Source of the DNA: JBOFCO01 sp051646105 | GTDB taxonomy: Bacteria; Pseudomonadota; Alphaproteobacteria; Rhodobacterales; Rhodobacteraceae | NCBI GenBank assembly: GCA_051646105.1 | Contig: JBOFCO010000138.1 | Span: 1 to 7,870, forward strand | Length of the DNA: 7,870 nucleotides | Direction: 5' to 3' | Part shown: positions 1 through 5,315 of the stretch, piece by piece | How positions within the stretch are numbered: the stretch's first letter is position 1 | How the letters are laid out: every line of letters begins with the position of its first letter | Program-made: the position numbers and the translations under genes | The notes under the pieces: generated by a model | Databases searched by the model: none | What the model was told of the DNA's origin: nothing | What the model saw: only the letters and a program-made list of their open reading frames with translations

Positions 1-137
1 AGATCAGGTTCTACGCGCCGACAGCCGCGCAGGTGCCCGAGCTGACGGCTTTGCTGCGGGAATGGGCGGTCGGCTTGCCGCCGCAAACAGAATTCAGGTT
101 CGAGGCCGACACTTCTTCCGCTGCGGAAAATGGCTGA
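1..137 (+). CDS. C-terminal end of an unidentified protein (partial, cut by left edge)
   Basis: An open frame enters from the left edge (first full codon at base 3) and ends with TGA at 135-137, leaving 44 codons. The visible tail begins IRFYAPTAAQVPELTALLRE and ends SSAAENG. It has an amphipathic, helix-like stretch (VPELTALLREWAVGL) and then a charged end. Third codon positions are mostly G/C in the first two thirds, as in the neighbouring genes, which supports real coding. No start or upstream part is visible and I do not recognise the family. It lies on the same strand as the polymerase, 110 bp upstream of its start. A hairpin/dyad begins 14 bp after its stop, and the LexA box separates the two genes, so they probably have different promoters. 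Confidence 0.6.
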   Translation, partial: IRFYAPTAAQVPELTALLREWAVGLPPQTEFRFEADTSSAAENG

Positions 138-151
138 AACCCCGCTTTATA

Positions 152-168
152 CTGCCCGTAACGGGCAG
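152..168. promoter_or_regulatory. Perfect 17-bp dyad (possible operator or short hairpin)
   Basis: CTGCCCGTAACGGGCAG is a perfect inverted repeat with 8-bp arms around a central A at 160. As RNA it would fold into a 7-bp stem with a three-base loop, 14 bp after the stop of the upstream gene. No T-run follows (AGGGGCATC), so it is not a classic rho-independent terminator. As DNA, two arms centred on one base are what a dimeric regulator binds. It ends 26 bp before the LexA box. Either role is inference. Confidence 0.35.
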
Positions 169-194
169 AGGGGCATCATCGGTCCTGTGCAAAT

Positions 195-209
195 GTTCCA
201 TATTCGTTC
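195..209. promoter_or_regulatory. LexA (SOS) box, GTTC-N7-GTTC type
   Basis: GTTCCATATTCGTTC matches the GTTC-N7-GTTC direct-repeat LexA operator known from Rhodobacter-type alphaproteobacteria exactly (halves 195-198 and 206-209). It lies 38 bp before the ATG of the Y-family polymerase, a typical SOS gene. A -10-like TATTCT at 210-215 begins immediately after the box, so bound LexA would be expected to block RNA polymerase. No good -35 match is visible. The exact match, its position and the function of the downstream gene together make this a strong call, although a two-tetranucleotide match alone can occur by chance. Confidence 0.85.
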
Positions 210-247
210 TATTCTTGCGCGATGGAATCGGATCGGGGCAAGCAGGG

Positions 248-1498
248 ATGACGGAACGCCGGGTCAGTTGTCTGTTCTTCGACATGAACAGCTTTTACGC
301 CTCGGTCGCGCAGGCGGAAGAACCGGCGCTGATGAACCGGCCCGTGGGCGTGCTGACCACGGATGCGCCCAACGCCGCCTGCATTGCGGCGAGCATCGAG
401 GCAAAGCGGTGCGGCGTGAAGATGGGCACACGTCAGGACGAAGCCCGGCGGCTTTGCCCCGGCATCGTGTTTCGCCCGGTGAAGCACGACATCTGTGTGG
501 CCTATCATCACCGCATCCTGAAGGCCGTGGAAAGGGTACTGCCGGTGGATCGCGTCTGGTCGATCGACGAATGCTCCTGCCGGCTGAAGGGGTCGGAACA
601 GGACCTGCCGCGCGCGATGGCGATTGGACGGGCCTTGCAGCAGGCCGTGCTGTCACAGGTGCATCCGGCCTTGCGCTGTTCGGTGGGGCTTGCGACGTCG
701 CGCCTGCTGGCCAAGGTGGCGGCGGGGCTGGAAAAGCCGGGCGGGCTGCACTGGCTGTTGCCGGAAATCCTGCCCGACCGCATCGCTCATCTGGCACTGG
801 ACGATCTGCCGGGAATTTCTTGGCGGATGAAGGCCCGGCTGGAAGCGGCGGGGGTTGTCGACATCCCGGCGCTTTACGCGCTGGACCCGAAGCGGGCGCG
901 GGCGATCTGGGGCAACGTCGCAGGCGAACGCTTCCTGCGCGAGCTGCGCGGCGAACATGTCGTCTGGCCGGAAACGAAACGCGGAATGATCGGACACGGG
1001 CAGGTGCTGACCGGGCCGAACAAGACGCCCGAGGGCGCGCGTCTGGTGGTGCGTCGCCTGCTGGTAAAGGCCGCCGCCCGGTTGCGGCGCGAGGGGTTCT
1101 TTGCCCGCAGCCTGCATGTCGGCGGAAAATGCGCGCGCGCGGGTCGCATCGGCTATGGCGCGGATATAAAGCCGTCGCAGGACACGCTGTTCCTGCTCGA
1201 TGTTCTGGACCGCTACTGGGACCGGCTGGCGATGAAGGCCCCCTTGTCGGTGCAGGTGACGCTTGGCGGACTGTTGCCTGCGGCCGATCATGTGCCCGAC
1301 CTGTTCGATGCGCCGAAACTGTTGGAAGCGCCGCAGGCAGACCGCAAGCAGGTGCTGAACGGCACCATCGACGCGCTGAACCAGCGCTTTGGGCAGAACA
1401 CCATCCGCATCGGTCAGTTGCCGCTGCACCATGTGCCCTATACGGGCGCCAAAATCGCCTTCGGGCGCATCCCCACCGCCGAGGATTTTCTGGAATAG
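248..1498 (+). CDS. UmuC-like Y-family translesion DNA polymerase
   Basis: This 416-aa protein should copy past DNA lesions as an error-prone SOS polymerase. The palm carries FFDMNSFYASV at residues 10-20 and SIDE at 105-108, giving the metal ligands D12, D107 and E108. Y17 falls at the steric-gate position. SVGLATSRLLAKVAAGLEKP (145-164) is the conserved palm/thumb segment, and LPGISWRMKARLEAAGV (187-203) is the helix-hairpin-helix-like thumb. The little finger follows. HVPDLFD (348-354) resembles a degenerate beta-clamp motif, and TIDALNQRFGQNTIRIG (373-389) resembles the UmuC C-terminus. All three acidic residues are present, so it is not an inactive ImuB-like protein. ATG 248 was chosen because it precedes the conserved start closely and the LexA box lies upstream. 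The in-frame ATG at 62 would put the box and the end of the previous gene inside the protein. No umuD-like gene is in view. Such proteins are often misnamed 'type VI secretion protein ImpB'. Confidence 0.93.
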   Translation: MTERRVSCLFFDMNSFYASVAQAEEPALMNRPVGVLTTDAPNAACIAASIEAKRCGVKMGTRQDEARRLCPGIVFRPVKHDICVAYHHRILKAVERVLPVDRVWSIDECSCRLKGSEQDLPRAMAIGRALQQAVLSQVHPALRCSVGLATSRLLAKVAAGLEKPGGLHWLLPEILPDRIAHLALDDLPGISWRMKARLEAAGVVDIPALYALDPKRARAIWGNVAGERFLRELRGEHVVWPETKRGMIGHGQVLTGPNKTPEGARLVVRRLLVKAAARLRREGFFARSLHVGGKCARAGRIGYGADIKPSQDTLFLLDVLDRYWDRLAMKAPLSVQVTLGGLLPAADHVPDLFDAPKLLEAPQADRKQVLNGTIDALNQRFGQNTIRIGQLPLHHVPYTGAKIAFGRIPTAEDFLE

Positions 1499-1523
1499 GC
1501 CGCCTGTTGCTTGCCGGGCGGCC
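1498..1523 (+). other. Hairpin overlapping the polymerase stop codon
   Basis: GGCCGCC (1498-1504) and GGCGGCC (1517-1523) form a perfect 7-bp GC stem with a 12-base loop. It starts at the last base of the TAG stop and lies 32 bp before the scpA ATG. No T-run follows, so it is unlikely to be an efficient intrinsic terminator. It may slow transcription or protect a 3' end. No convincing promoter is visible in the 57-bp gap, so scpA may be reached by read-through or from a promoter I cannot see. Confidence 0.35.
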
Positions 1524-1555
1524 CGAACTGCCGTCAGAAACAAGGAAGGCCCACC

Positions 1556-3685
1556 ATGACTGACACGATGAAAGACTGGGCGGCGCTGGCCGCAAAGGAA
1601 CTGAAGGGGGCCGATCCCGGCAGCCTGACCTGGAACACGCTGGAAGGCATCGCGGTCAAGCCGCTTTACACTGCCGAGGATACCGCCGCCCTGCCGCATA
1701 TGGGCAGCCTTCCGGGGATCGCGCCTTTTACGCGCGGGGTGCGGGCGACGATGTACGCGGGCCGTCCCTGGACGATCCGGCAATATGCAGGCTTTTCCAC
1801 CGCCGAGGAATCCAACGCCTTCTACCGCAAGGCGTTGGCCGCCGGCCAGCAGGGCGTTTCCGTTGCCTTCGACCTTGCCACCCATCGCGGCTATGACAGT
1901 GACCATCCGCGCGTGGAAGGCGATGTCGGCAAGGCCGGCGTCGCCATCGACTCGGTCGAGGACATGAAGATTCTATTCAACGGCATCCCGTTGGAAAAGA
2001 TCAGCGTTTCGATGACGATGAATGGCGCGGTGATCCCGATCCTGGCGAATTTCATCGTGACGGGCGAAGAACAGGGCGTGCCGCGCGACCAGCTTTCCGG
2101 CACGATCCAGAACGACATCCTGAAAGAATTCATGGTGCGGAACACCTATGTCTATCCGCCCGAGCCCTCGATGCGGATCATCGCCGACATCATCGAATAC
2201 ACCAGCGCCGAAATGCCGAAATTCAACAGCATTTCGATTTCCGGCTACCACATGCAGGAAGCCGGAGCAAACCTTGTGCAGGAACTGGCCTTCACCCTTG
2301 CCGATGGTCGCGAATACGTGCGCGCCGCCATCGCGCGTGGGATGAATGTCGATGATTTCGCCGGGCGGCTGTCGTTCTTTTTTGCTATCGGCATGAATTT
2401 CTTCATGGAAGCTGCCAAGCTGCGCGCGGCGCGGCTGCTCTGGCACCGGATCATGTCCGAATTCAATCCGAAGAAGCCCGGCAGCCTGATGTTGCGCACC
2501 CATTGCCAGACATCCGGCGTGTCGTTGCAGGAAGCCGACCCCTATAACAACGTCATCCGCACGGCTTACGAGGCAATGGCGGCGGCGCTGGGTGGCACAC
2601 AGTCGCTGCACACCAACGCGCTGGACGAGGCGATTGCCCTGCCGACAGAGTTTTCGGCGCGGATCGCGCGGAATACGCAGCTGATCCTGCAAGAGGAAAC
2701 CGGGGTGACGCGGGTGATCGATCCGCTGGCGGGCAGCTATTACGTGGAAAGCCTGACGGCGGAGCTGGCCGATGCGGCGTGGAAGCTGATCGGCGAGGTC
2801 GAGGATATGGGCGGCATGACCAAGGCGGTCGCTACCGGGATGCCGAAGCTGCGGATCGAGGAAAGCGCGGCCCGCCGCCAGGCGATGATCGACCGGGGGG
2901 ATGAGGTGATCGTCGGCGTCAACAAGTATCGCAAGGACAAGGAAGAACCGATCGACATTCTCGACATCGACAACGTTGCAGTGCGGGATGCCCAGATCGC
3001 GCGGCTGAAGACGACACGCGCCAGCAGGAATGAATCCGCCTGTCAGGCCGCGCTTGAAGAAGTTTCGCGCCGCGCGGCCGAAGGTGGCAATCTGCTGGAG
3101 GCGGCCGTTGAAGCCTCTCGCGCCCGCGCATCGGTAGGAGAAATCAGCATGGCCATGGAAAAGATCTTCGGTCGCCACCGTGCCGAGGTCAAGACGCTGT
3201 CGGGTGTCTATGGTGCCGCCTATGAGGGCGACGCCGGTTTCGCCGCGATCCAGAAGGATGTGGACGCCTTTGCCGAGGCAGAGGGCCGCCGCCCGCGGAT
3301 GCTGGTGGTGAAGATGGGGCAGGACGGGCATGATCGCGGCGCCAAGGTCATCGCCACCGCCTTTGCCGACATCGGCTTTGATGTGGACGTCGGCCCGCTG
3401 TTCCAGACACCCGAGGAAGCCGCGCAGGACGCCATCGACAATGACGTGCATGTCATCGGGATTTCGTCGCAGGCGGCGGGGCACAAGACGCTGGCGCCAA
3501 AGCTGGTGCAGGCACTGAAGGCCGCCGGGGCAGGGGATATTCTGGTGATCTGCGGTGGGGTGATCCCCCAGCAGGACTACAAGTTCCTGTATGACAGCGG
3601 GGTCAAGGCAATCTTTGGACCGGGCACCAATATTCCCGAAGCGGCCAAGGATATCCTGCGGCTGATCCGCGAGGCGCGGGGATAG
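1556..3685 (+). CDS. scpA: Methylmalonyl-CoA mutase, B12-dependent, single-chain form
   Basis: This enzyme interconverts (R)-methylmalonyl-CoA and succinyl-CoA using adenosylcobalamin. It is the last step of propionyl-CoA carboxylation and part of the ethylmalonyl-CoA pathway. The 709 residues form the usual substrate barrel (about 20-545) plus a C-terminal B12 domain (about 575-709), the length of the homodimeric type. Active-site landmarks are RQYAGFST (Y77), R195 in FMVRNTYVY and SGYHMQEAGA (Y231, H232); these match Propionibacterium Y89, R207, Y243 and H244 with a constant offset of 12. The B12 domain has the base-off motif DGHDRG (590-595, H592 the expected cobalt ligand) and GG at 667-668. 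The second signature reads SSQ at 637-639 where SxL is usual. ATG 1556 is preceded by a strong AAGGAAGG site at 1542-1549, six bases upstream. Other symbols in use are mcm, mcmA, mutB and bhbA. The chaperone gene meaB is not in the window. Confidence 0.97.
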   Translation: MTDTMKDWAALAAKELKGADPGSLTWNTLEGIAVKPLYTAEDTAALPHMGSLPGIAPFTRGVRATMYAGRPWTIRQYAGFSTAEESNAFYRKALAAGQQGVSVAFDLATHRGYDSDHPRVEGDVGKAGVAIDSVEDMKILFNGIPLEKISVSMTMNGAVIPILANFIVTGEEQGVPRDQLSGTIQNDILKEFMVRNTYVYPPEPSMRIIADIIEYTSAEMPKFNSISISGYHMQEAGANLVQELAFTLADGREYVRAAIARGMNVDDFAGRLSFFFAIGMNFFMEAAKLRAARLLWHRIMSEFNPKKPGSLMLRTHCQTSGVSLQEADPYNNVIRTAYEAMAAALGGTQSLHTNALDEAIALPTEFSARIARNTQLILQEETGVTRVIDPLAGSYYVESLTAELADAAWKLIGEVEDMGGMTKAVATGMPKLRIEESAARRQAMIDRGDEVIVGVNKYRKDKEEPIDILDIDNVAVRDAQIARLKTTRASRNESACQAALEEVSRRAAEGGNLLEAAVEASRARASVGEISMAMEKIFGRHRAEVKTLSGVYGAAYEGDAGFAAIQKDVDAFAEAEGRRPRMLVVKMGQDGHDRGAKVIATAFADIGFDVDVGPLFQTPEEAAQDAIDNDVHVIGISSQAAGHKTLAPKLVQALKAAGAGDILVICGGVIPQQDYKFLYDSGVKAIFGPGTNIPEAAKDILRLIREARG

Positions 3686-3692
3686 CTTGCAT

Positions 3693-3731
3693 TGCCGTCA
3701 AGCCCGTTCCTGGGTTGACGGCATTCTTTCC
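3693..3731 (+). terminator. Rho-independent terminator of scpA
   Basis: TGCCGTCAA (3693-3701) pairs perfectly with TTGACGGCA (3715-3723). The stem continues across a bulged G with CCC (3703-3705) against GGG (3712-3714). The tail TTCTTTCC at 3724-3731 is T-rich. The stem starts 7 bp after the scpA stop, which fits the end of that transcript. Confidence 0.8.
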
Positions 3732-3740
3732 TGCGAATTG

Positions 3741-3761
3741 CGCCCGCCGTGCTGGCGGGCG
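3741..3761. other. GC-rich hairpin downstream of the scpA terminator
   Basis: CGCCCGCC (3741-3748) and GGCGGGCG (3754-3761) form a perfect 8-bp stem with a GTGCT loop. Only GTTCGG follows on the plus strand and no T-run is seen on either side. It could be a back-up stop for scpA read-through or simply part of its 3' end. Confidence 0.4.
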
Positions 3762-3826
3762 TTCGGTAATGGACGGTTGTGATCGAACCACGCTGCGGCG
3801 GCAAAGTCATGTCCTGACCGGAAGCG

Positions 3827-3949
3827 ATGATGCGCCCTGATCCGACGGAGGACACTGAAAGAGAAAAACAGCCGTTATCGAACGACCGATGCGCCCGGTG
3901 CGGATATCCGACCCTTCGGCGCTGTTGTTCCGACTGGAGCGGGCGATGA
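3827..3949 (+). CDS. Possible 40-aa cysteine-rich small protein (tentative)
   Basis: An ORF of 40 codons starts at tandem ATGs (3827 and 3830) behind a GGAAGC ribosome-site-like stretch and ends at TGA 3947-3949. The first half is charged and hydrophilic. The second half carries CARCGYPTL (residues 22-30, a CxxC zinc-knuckle-like motif), then CC at 33-34 and ends DWSGR. The CxxC followed by CC could bind one metal ion. Against it, its last 15 bp overlap the 3' end of the tRNA-Gly gene on the other strand, and it spans the tRNA terminator. About 62% of its third positions are G/C, which looks lower than in the surrounding genes. No clear promoter is visible. I do not recognise a family, so this may be a chance frame. 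Confidence 0.3.
   Translation: MMRPDPTEDTEREKQPLSNDRCARCGYPTLRRCCSDWSGR
3857..3888 (-). terminator. Rho-independent terminator of tRNA-Gly
   Basis: Read on the minus strand, CGGTCGTT (3888-3881) pairs with AACGGCTG (3876-3869) around a CGAT loop. This gives an 8-bp stem with two G-U pairs, followed directly by TTTTTCTCTTTC (3868-3857). It lies 46 bp past the tRNA 3' end and faces the scpA terminator from the opposite side. Confidence 0.7.
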
Positions 3950-4009
3950 GATTCGAACTCACGACCCTAACCTTGGCAAGGTTATGCTCTACCCCTGAGC
4001 TACGCCCGC
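3935..4009 (-). tRNA. tRNA-Gly, anticodon GCC
   Basis: The minus strand folds into a complete cloverleaf of 75 nt. Acceptor arm GCGGGCG (from 4009) pairs with CGCCCGC (3945-3939). The D arm is GCTC/GAGC. The anticodon stem TAACC/GGTTA closes the loop TTGCCAA, with GCC at 3977-3975, so it reads GGC and GGU. The T arm is GTGAG/CTCAT with loop TTCGAAT. The discriminator is U (3938) and CCA is encoded at 3937-3935. A promoter lies upstream and a terminator downstream, so it looks like a monocistronic gene. No integrase or repeated 3' end that would mark an attachment site is seen. Confidence 0.97.
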
Positions 4010-4029
4010 ACTCCGTCGATGCCGGGTGA

Positions 4030-4056
4030 GATATAAACTCCGCGCTGCGGCTGCAA
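4030..4056 (-). promoter_or_regulatory. Promoter-like boxes upstream of tRNA-Gly
   Basis: On the minus strand TTGCAG (4056-4051) could serve as -35 and TATATC (4035-4030) as -10. They are separated by 15 bp, or 16 bp if the -35 is read as CTTGCA. The -10 ends 20 bp before the mature tRNA 5' end, leaving a short leader of about 14 nt. The spacer is somewhat short, but the position is right for a stable-RNA promoter. Confidence 0.5.
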
Positions 4057-4089
4057 GGGAAAAATGACTGGGCGGGACGTTTTCGGTTT

Positions 4090-4680
4090 TTAATCCGATG
4101 CATGGCGACAGGCACGCGCGCGCCTGTCTGTCAGGGGCATGCAACAGGCTATCGCGGTTCCTGTCAGCAAGGCCCAGGGGAGGATGGTCCGCAGCCCTGG
4201 AAACCCGCAAACAAAGGACAGCAAGCCAAGCCCGGCCAGGGCAACCATTCCATTTCGGAACCGTGCGTGCAGAGGACGTGGGCGATAGCGCGGGGGCAAG
4301 GCCAGGATTATCGCAAAGATAGCCATGGCAAAGACTGTCAGTTCATAGTGATCGGCCAAACCATAGGCAGCAGACCCGGCCACAAGCCCGCGGAAAAGGG
4401 GGCCGGACGGGGTGCTGCCCAAGGCGGATGCGCATAGCATCAGGCCAAGCACGGTCAGAAGCACGCTGCGTGGCAGCGGGCCGGATGGCCATAGCGGCCC
4501 TGCTGTCAATGCGGGTTGTGACAGCAGCAAAGCCAGCGCAAATCCTGCGCAAAGCCAGCCTGTTCCGAACAGCATGCCGGGCCATCGACCCGGTACGGTT
4601 TCCGGCGCACAGGCGCGGATCAGCAGAAGAAGTGCCAGGAACTGGGCCCAGATGGCGGGAGTGGTCAGCATCACATACAT
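4090..4680 (-). CDS. Uncharacterised multi-spanning inner-membrane protein
   Basis: A 196-aa protein that I do not recognise. It is rich in Leu, Ala and Gly, and hydrophobic segments lie near residues 5-22, 36-55, 72-90, 113-129, 145-162 and 166-183, with a weaker one near 96-108. That gives about six membrane passes. A basic loop (RYRPRPLHARFR, 131-142) and a basic C-terminus (RRARACRHASD) probably face the cytoplasm by the positive-inside rule. There are no catalytic motifs, and no signal-peptide cleavage site is obvious. The ATG at 4680 has only a weak ribosome site upstream, and a second ATG lies three codons in. It is the last protein gene of the minus-strand run, and its stop is 34 bp before the tRNA promoter boxes. 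The 123 bp between its start and the end of the gene before it are mostly terminator, so it may have its own promoter, though none is clear. Confidence 0.7.
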   Translation of the reverse strand: MYVMLTTPAIWAQFLALLLLIRACAPETVPGRWPGMLFGTGWLCAGFALALLLSQPALTAGPLWPSGPLPRSVLLTVLGLMLCASALGSTPSGPLFRGLVAGSAAYGLADHYELTVFAMAIFAIILALPPRYRPRPLHARFRNGMVALAGLGLLSFVCGFPGLRTILPWALLTGTAIACCMPLTDRRARACRHASD

Positions 4681-4766
4681 GCGGCCAGATCCCGCAAAGG
4701 CGCTACAAATGCATGGGGGGCACTGATACTGCTCGACATGCCGCAGTCATACTGTGGCGACCCGGC

Positions 4767-4808
4767 AAGAAAAAGGCGCAGCTTGTGAGAGTATCTTTTT
4801 CGCTGCGC
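4767..4808 (-). terminator. Rho-independent terminator with self-complementary tail
   Basis: On the minus strand GCGCAGC (4808-4802) pairs perfectly with GCTGCGC (4782-4776), followed by CTTTTTCTT. It lies 13 bp after the stop of the 143-aa gene. The 19-base loop is long and begins with GAAAAAG, which is exactly complementary to the tail CTTTTTC. The tail can therefore pair with the loop as an alternative to the free U-tract. The plus-strand reading has no U-tract, so it works one way only. Confidence 0.7.
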
Positions 4809-4820
4809 AACGGAACGACA

Positions 4821-5252
4821 TCAACCGCGGCAGCTTCGGAACATCGGTGTATCGGGTGCCGGCCGTTCGGCGGCCTGCGGAGTAAAAGTCGTGAAACTGT
4901 CGACCGCTATCAGCCGCGCCAGCAGGTCGTCGCCATTGTCAGGCGCCCCGACATCTACAAGCAGGGCATCCGGTTCAGGCGAGAGGGGAACGGCCATAGG
5001 CAGTCCCGTCTGCGCGGCACTATCGTTGGCCGCAACGCGATTGCCGACGAGCAGCCGCGAAATCCGCCTTGCACTGTCTTCCAGACGCGAAAGCTGTTGG
5101 GCGATGCGGGCAAGAGCCAGATCGGCAACTGCCGGGTCGCCCGCACCACGATGTGGTGAAACGAGCGCAAGGCCAGCCTGCGCGTTGCCAAGTTCCATCA
5201 CAAGCTGTTCCAGCAAGAAGCCTTCGACCGTCGCACGCAGATCGTCCTGCAT
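4821..5252 (-). CDS. Uncharacterised 143-aa soluble protein
   Basis: I do not recognise this protein. Residues 1-70 look mainly helical, with heptad-like spacing in LARIAQQLSRLEDSARRISR (47-66). The rest is an acidic, Pro/Ala-rich region around LLVDVGAPDNGDDLLARL (97-114) and a probably disordered tail. It has no signal peptide, membrane segment or cysteine motif, with only one Cys near the C-terminus. Codon third positions are G/C-rich, and the frame is intact up to a terminator 13 bp after its TGA, which supports real coding. The ATG at 5252 follows GGTGGGG in the minus strand, a usable ribosome site. It begins 63 bp after the methyltransferase stop with no terminator seen between them, so the two are probably co-transcribed. 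Confidence 0.65.
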   Translation of the reverse strand: MQDDLRATVEGFLLEQLVMELGNAQAGLALVSPHRGAGDPAVADLALARIAQQLSRLEDSARRISRLLVGNRVAANDSAAQTGLPMAVPLSPEPDALLVDVGAPDNGDDLLARLIAVDSFTTFTPQAAERPAPDTPMFRSCRG

Positions 5253-5315
5253 GGCACCCCACCATTTTCCATTTCACCCGGGGGGAAGCCTGCGGCGGAA
5301 AATGCTAAGATCGCA

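Noticed and set aside
62..247. N-terminal extension of the polymerase to the in-frame ATG at 62
   Set aside because: It would overlap the upstream gene and place the LexA box in coding sequence. The conserved family start fits ATG 248.
130..1563. A second long open frame on the plus strand across the whole polymerase gene
   Set aside because: It is rich in Gly/Arg/Ala without any domain, and it overlaps a gene with conserved catalytic motifs. Long spurious frames are expected in DNA this GC-rich.
264..1906. Long antisense open frames (up to about 440 codons) opposite the polymerase and the start of scpA
   Set aside because: Their translations are Pro/Arg/Ser- or Gln/Arg-rich shadows with no motifs, and the sense strand is clearly coding.
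1973..3484. A 503-codon antisense frame inside scpA
   Set aside because: Its composition is His/Arg/Gly-rich and it mirrors the codon pattern of the mutase, which has all its active-site motifs in the sense frame.
3935..4009. tRNA-Gly as an integration site of a mobile element
   Set aside because: No integrase and no second copy of the tRNA 3' end are present, and both flanks look like ordinary chromosomal genes.
4428..5159. A 243-codon plus-strand frame opposite the membrane-protein and 143-aa genes
   Set aside because: It has no recognisable domain, is basic and of low complexity, and runs through the minus-strand terminator. The opposite frames have more natural protein character.
1120..5303. 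Repeated short string GGCGGAAAATGC near 1120 and 5292, with a similar one at 122
   Set aside because: The copies are short, lie in unrelated contexts (inside a gene, between genes, at a gene end) and have no shared flanks, so they are probably chance.
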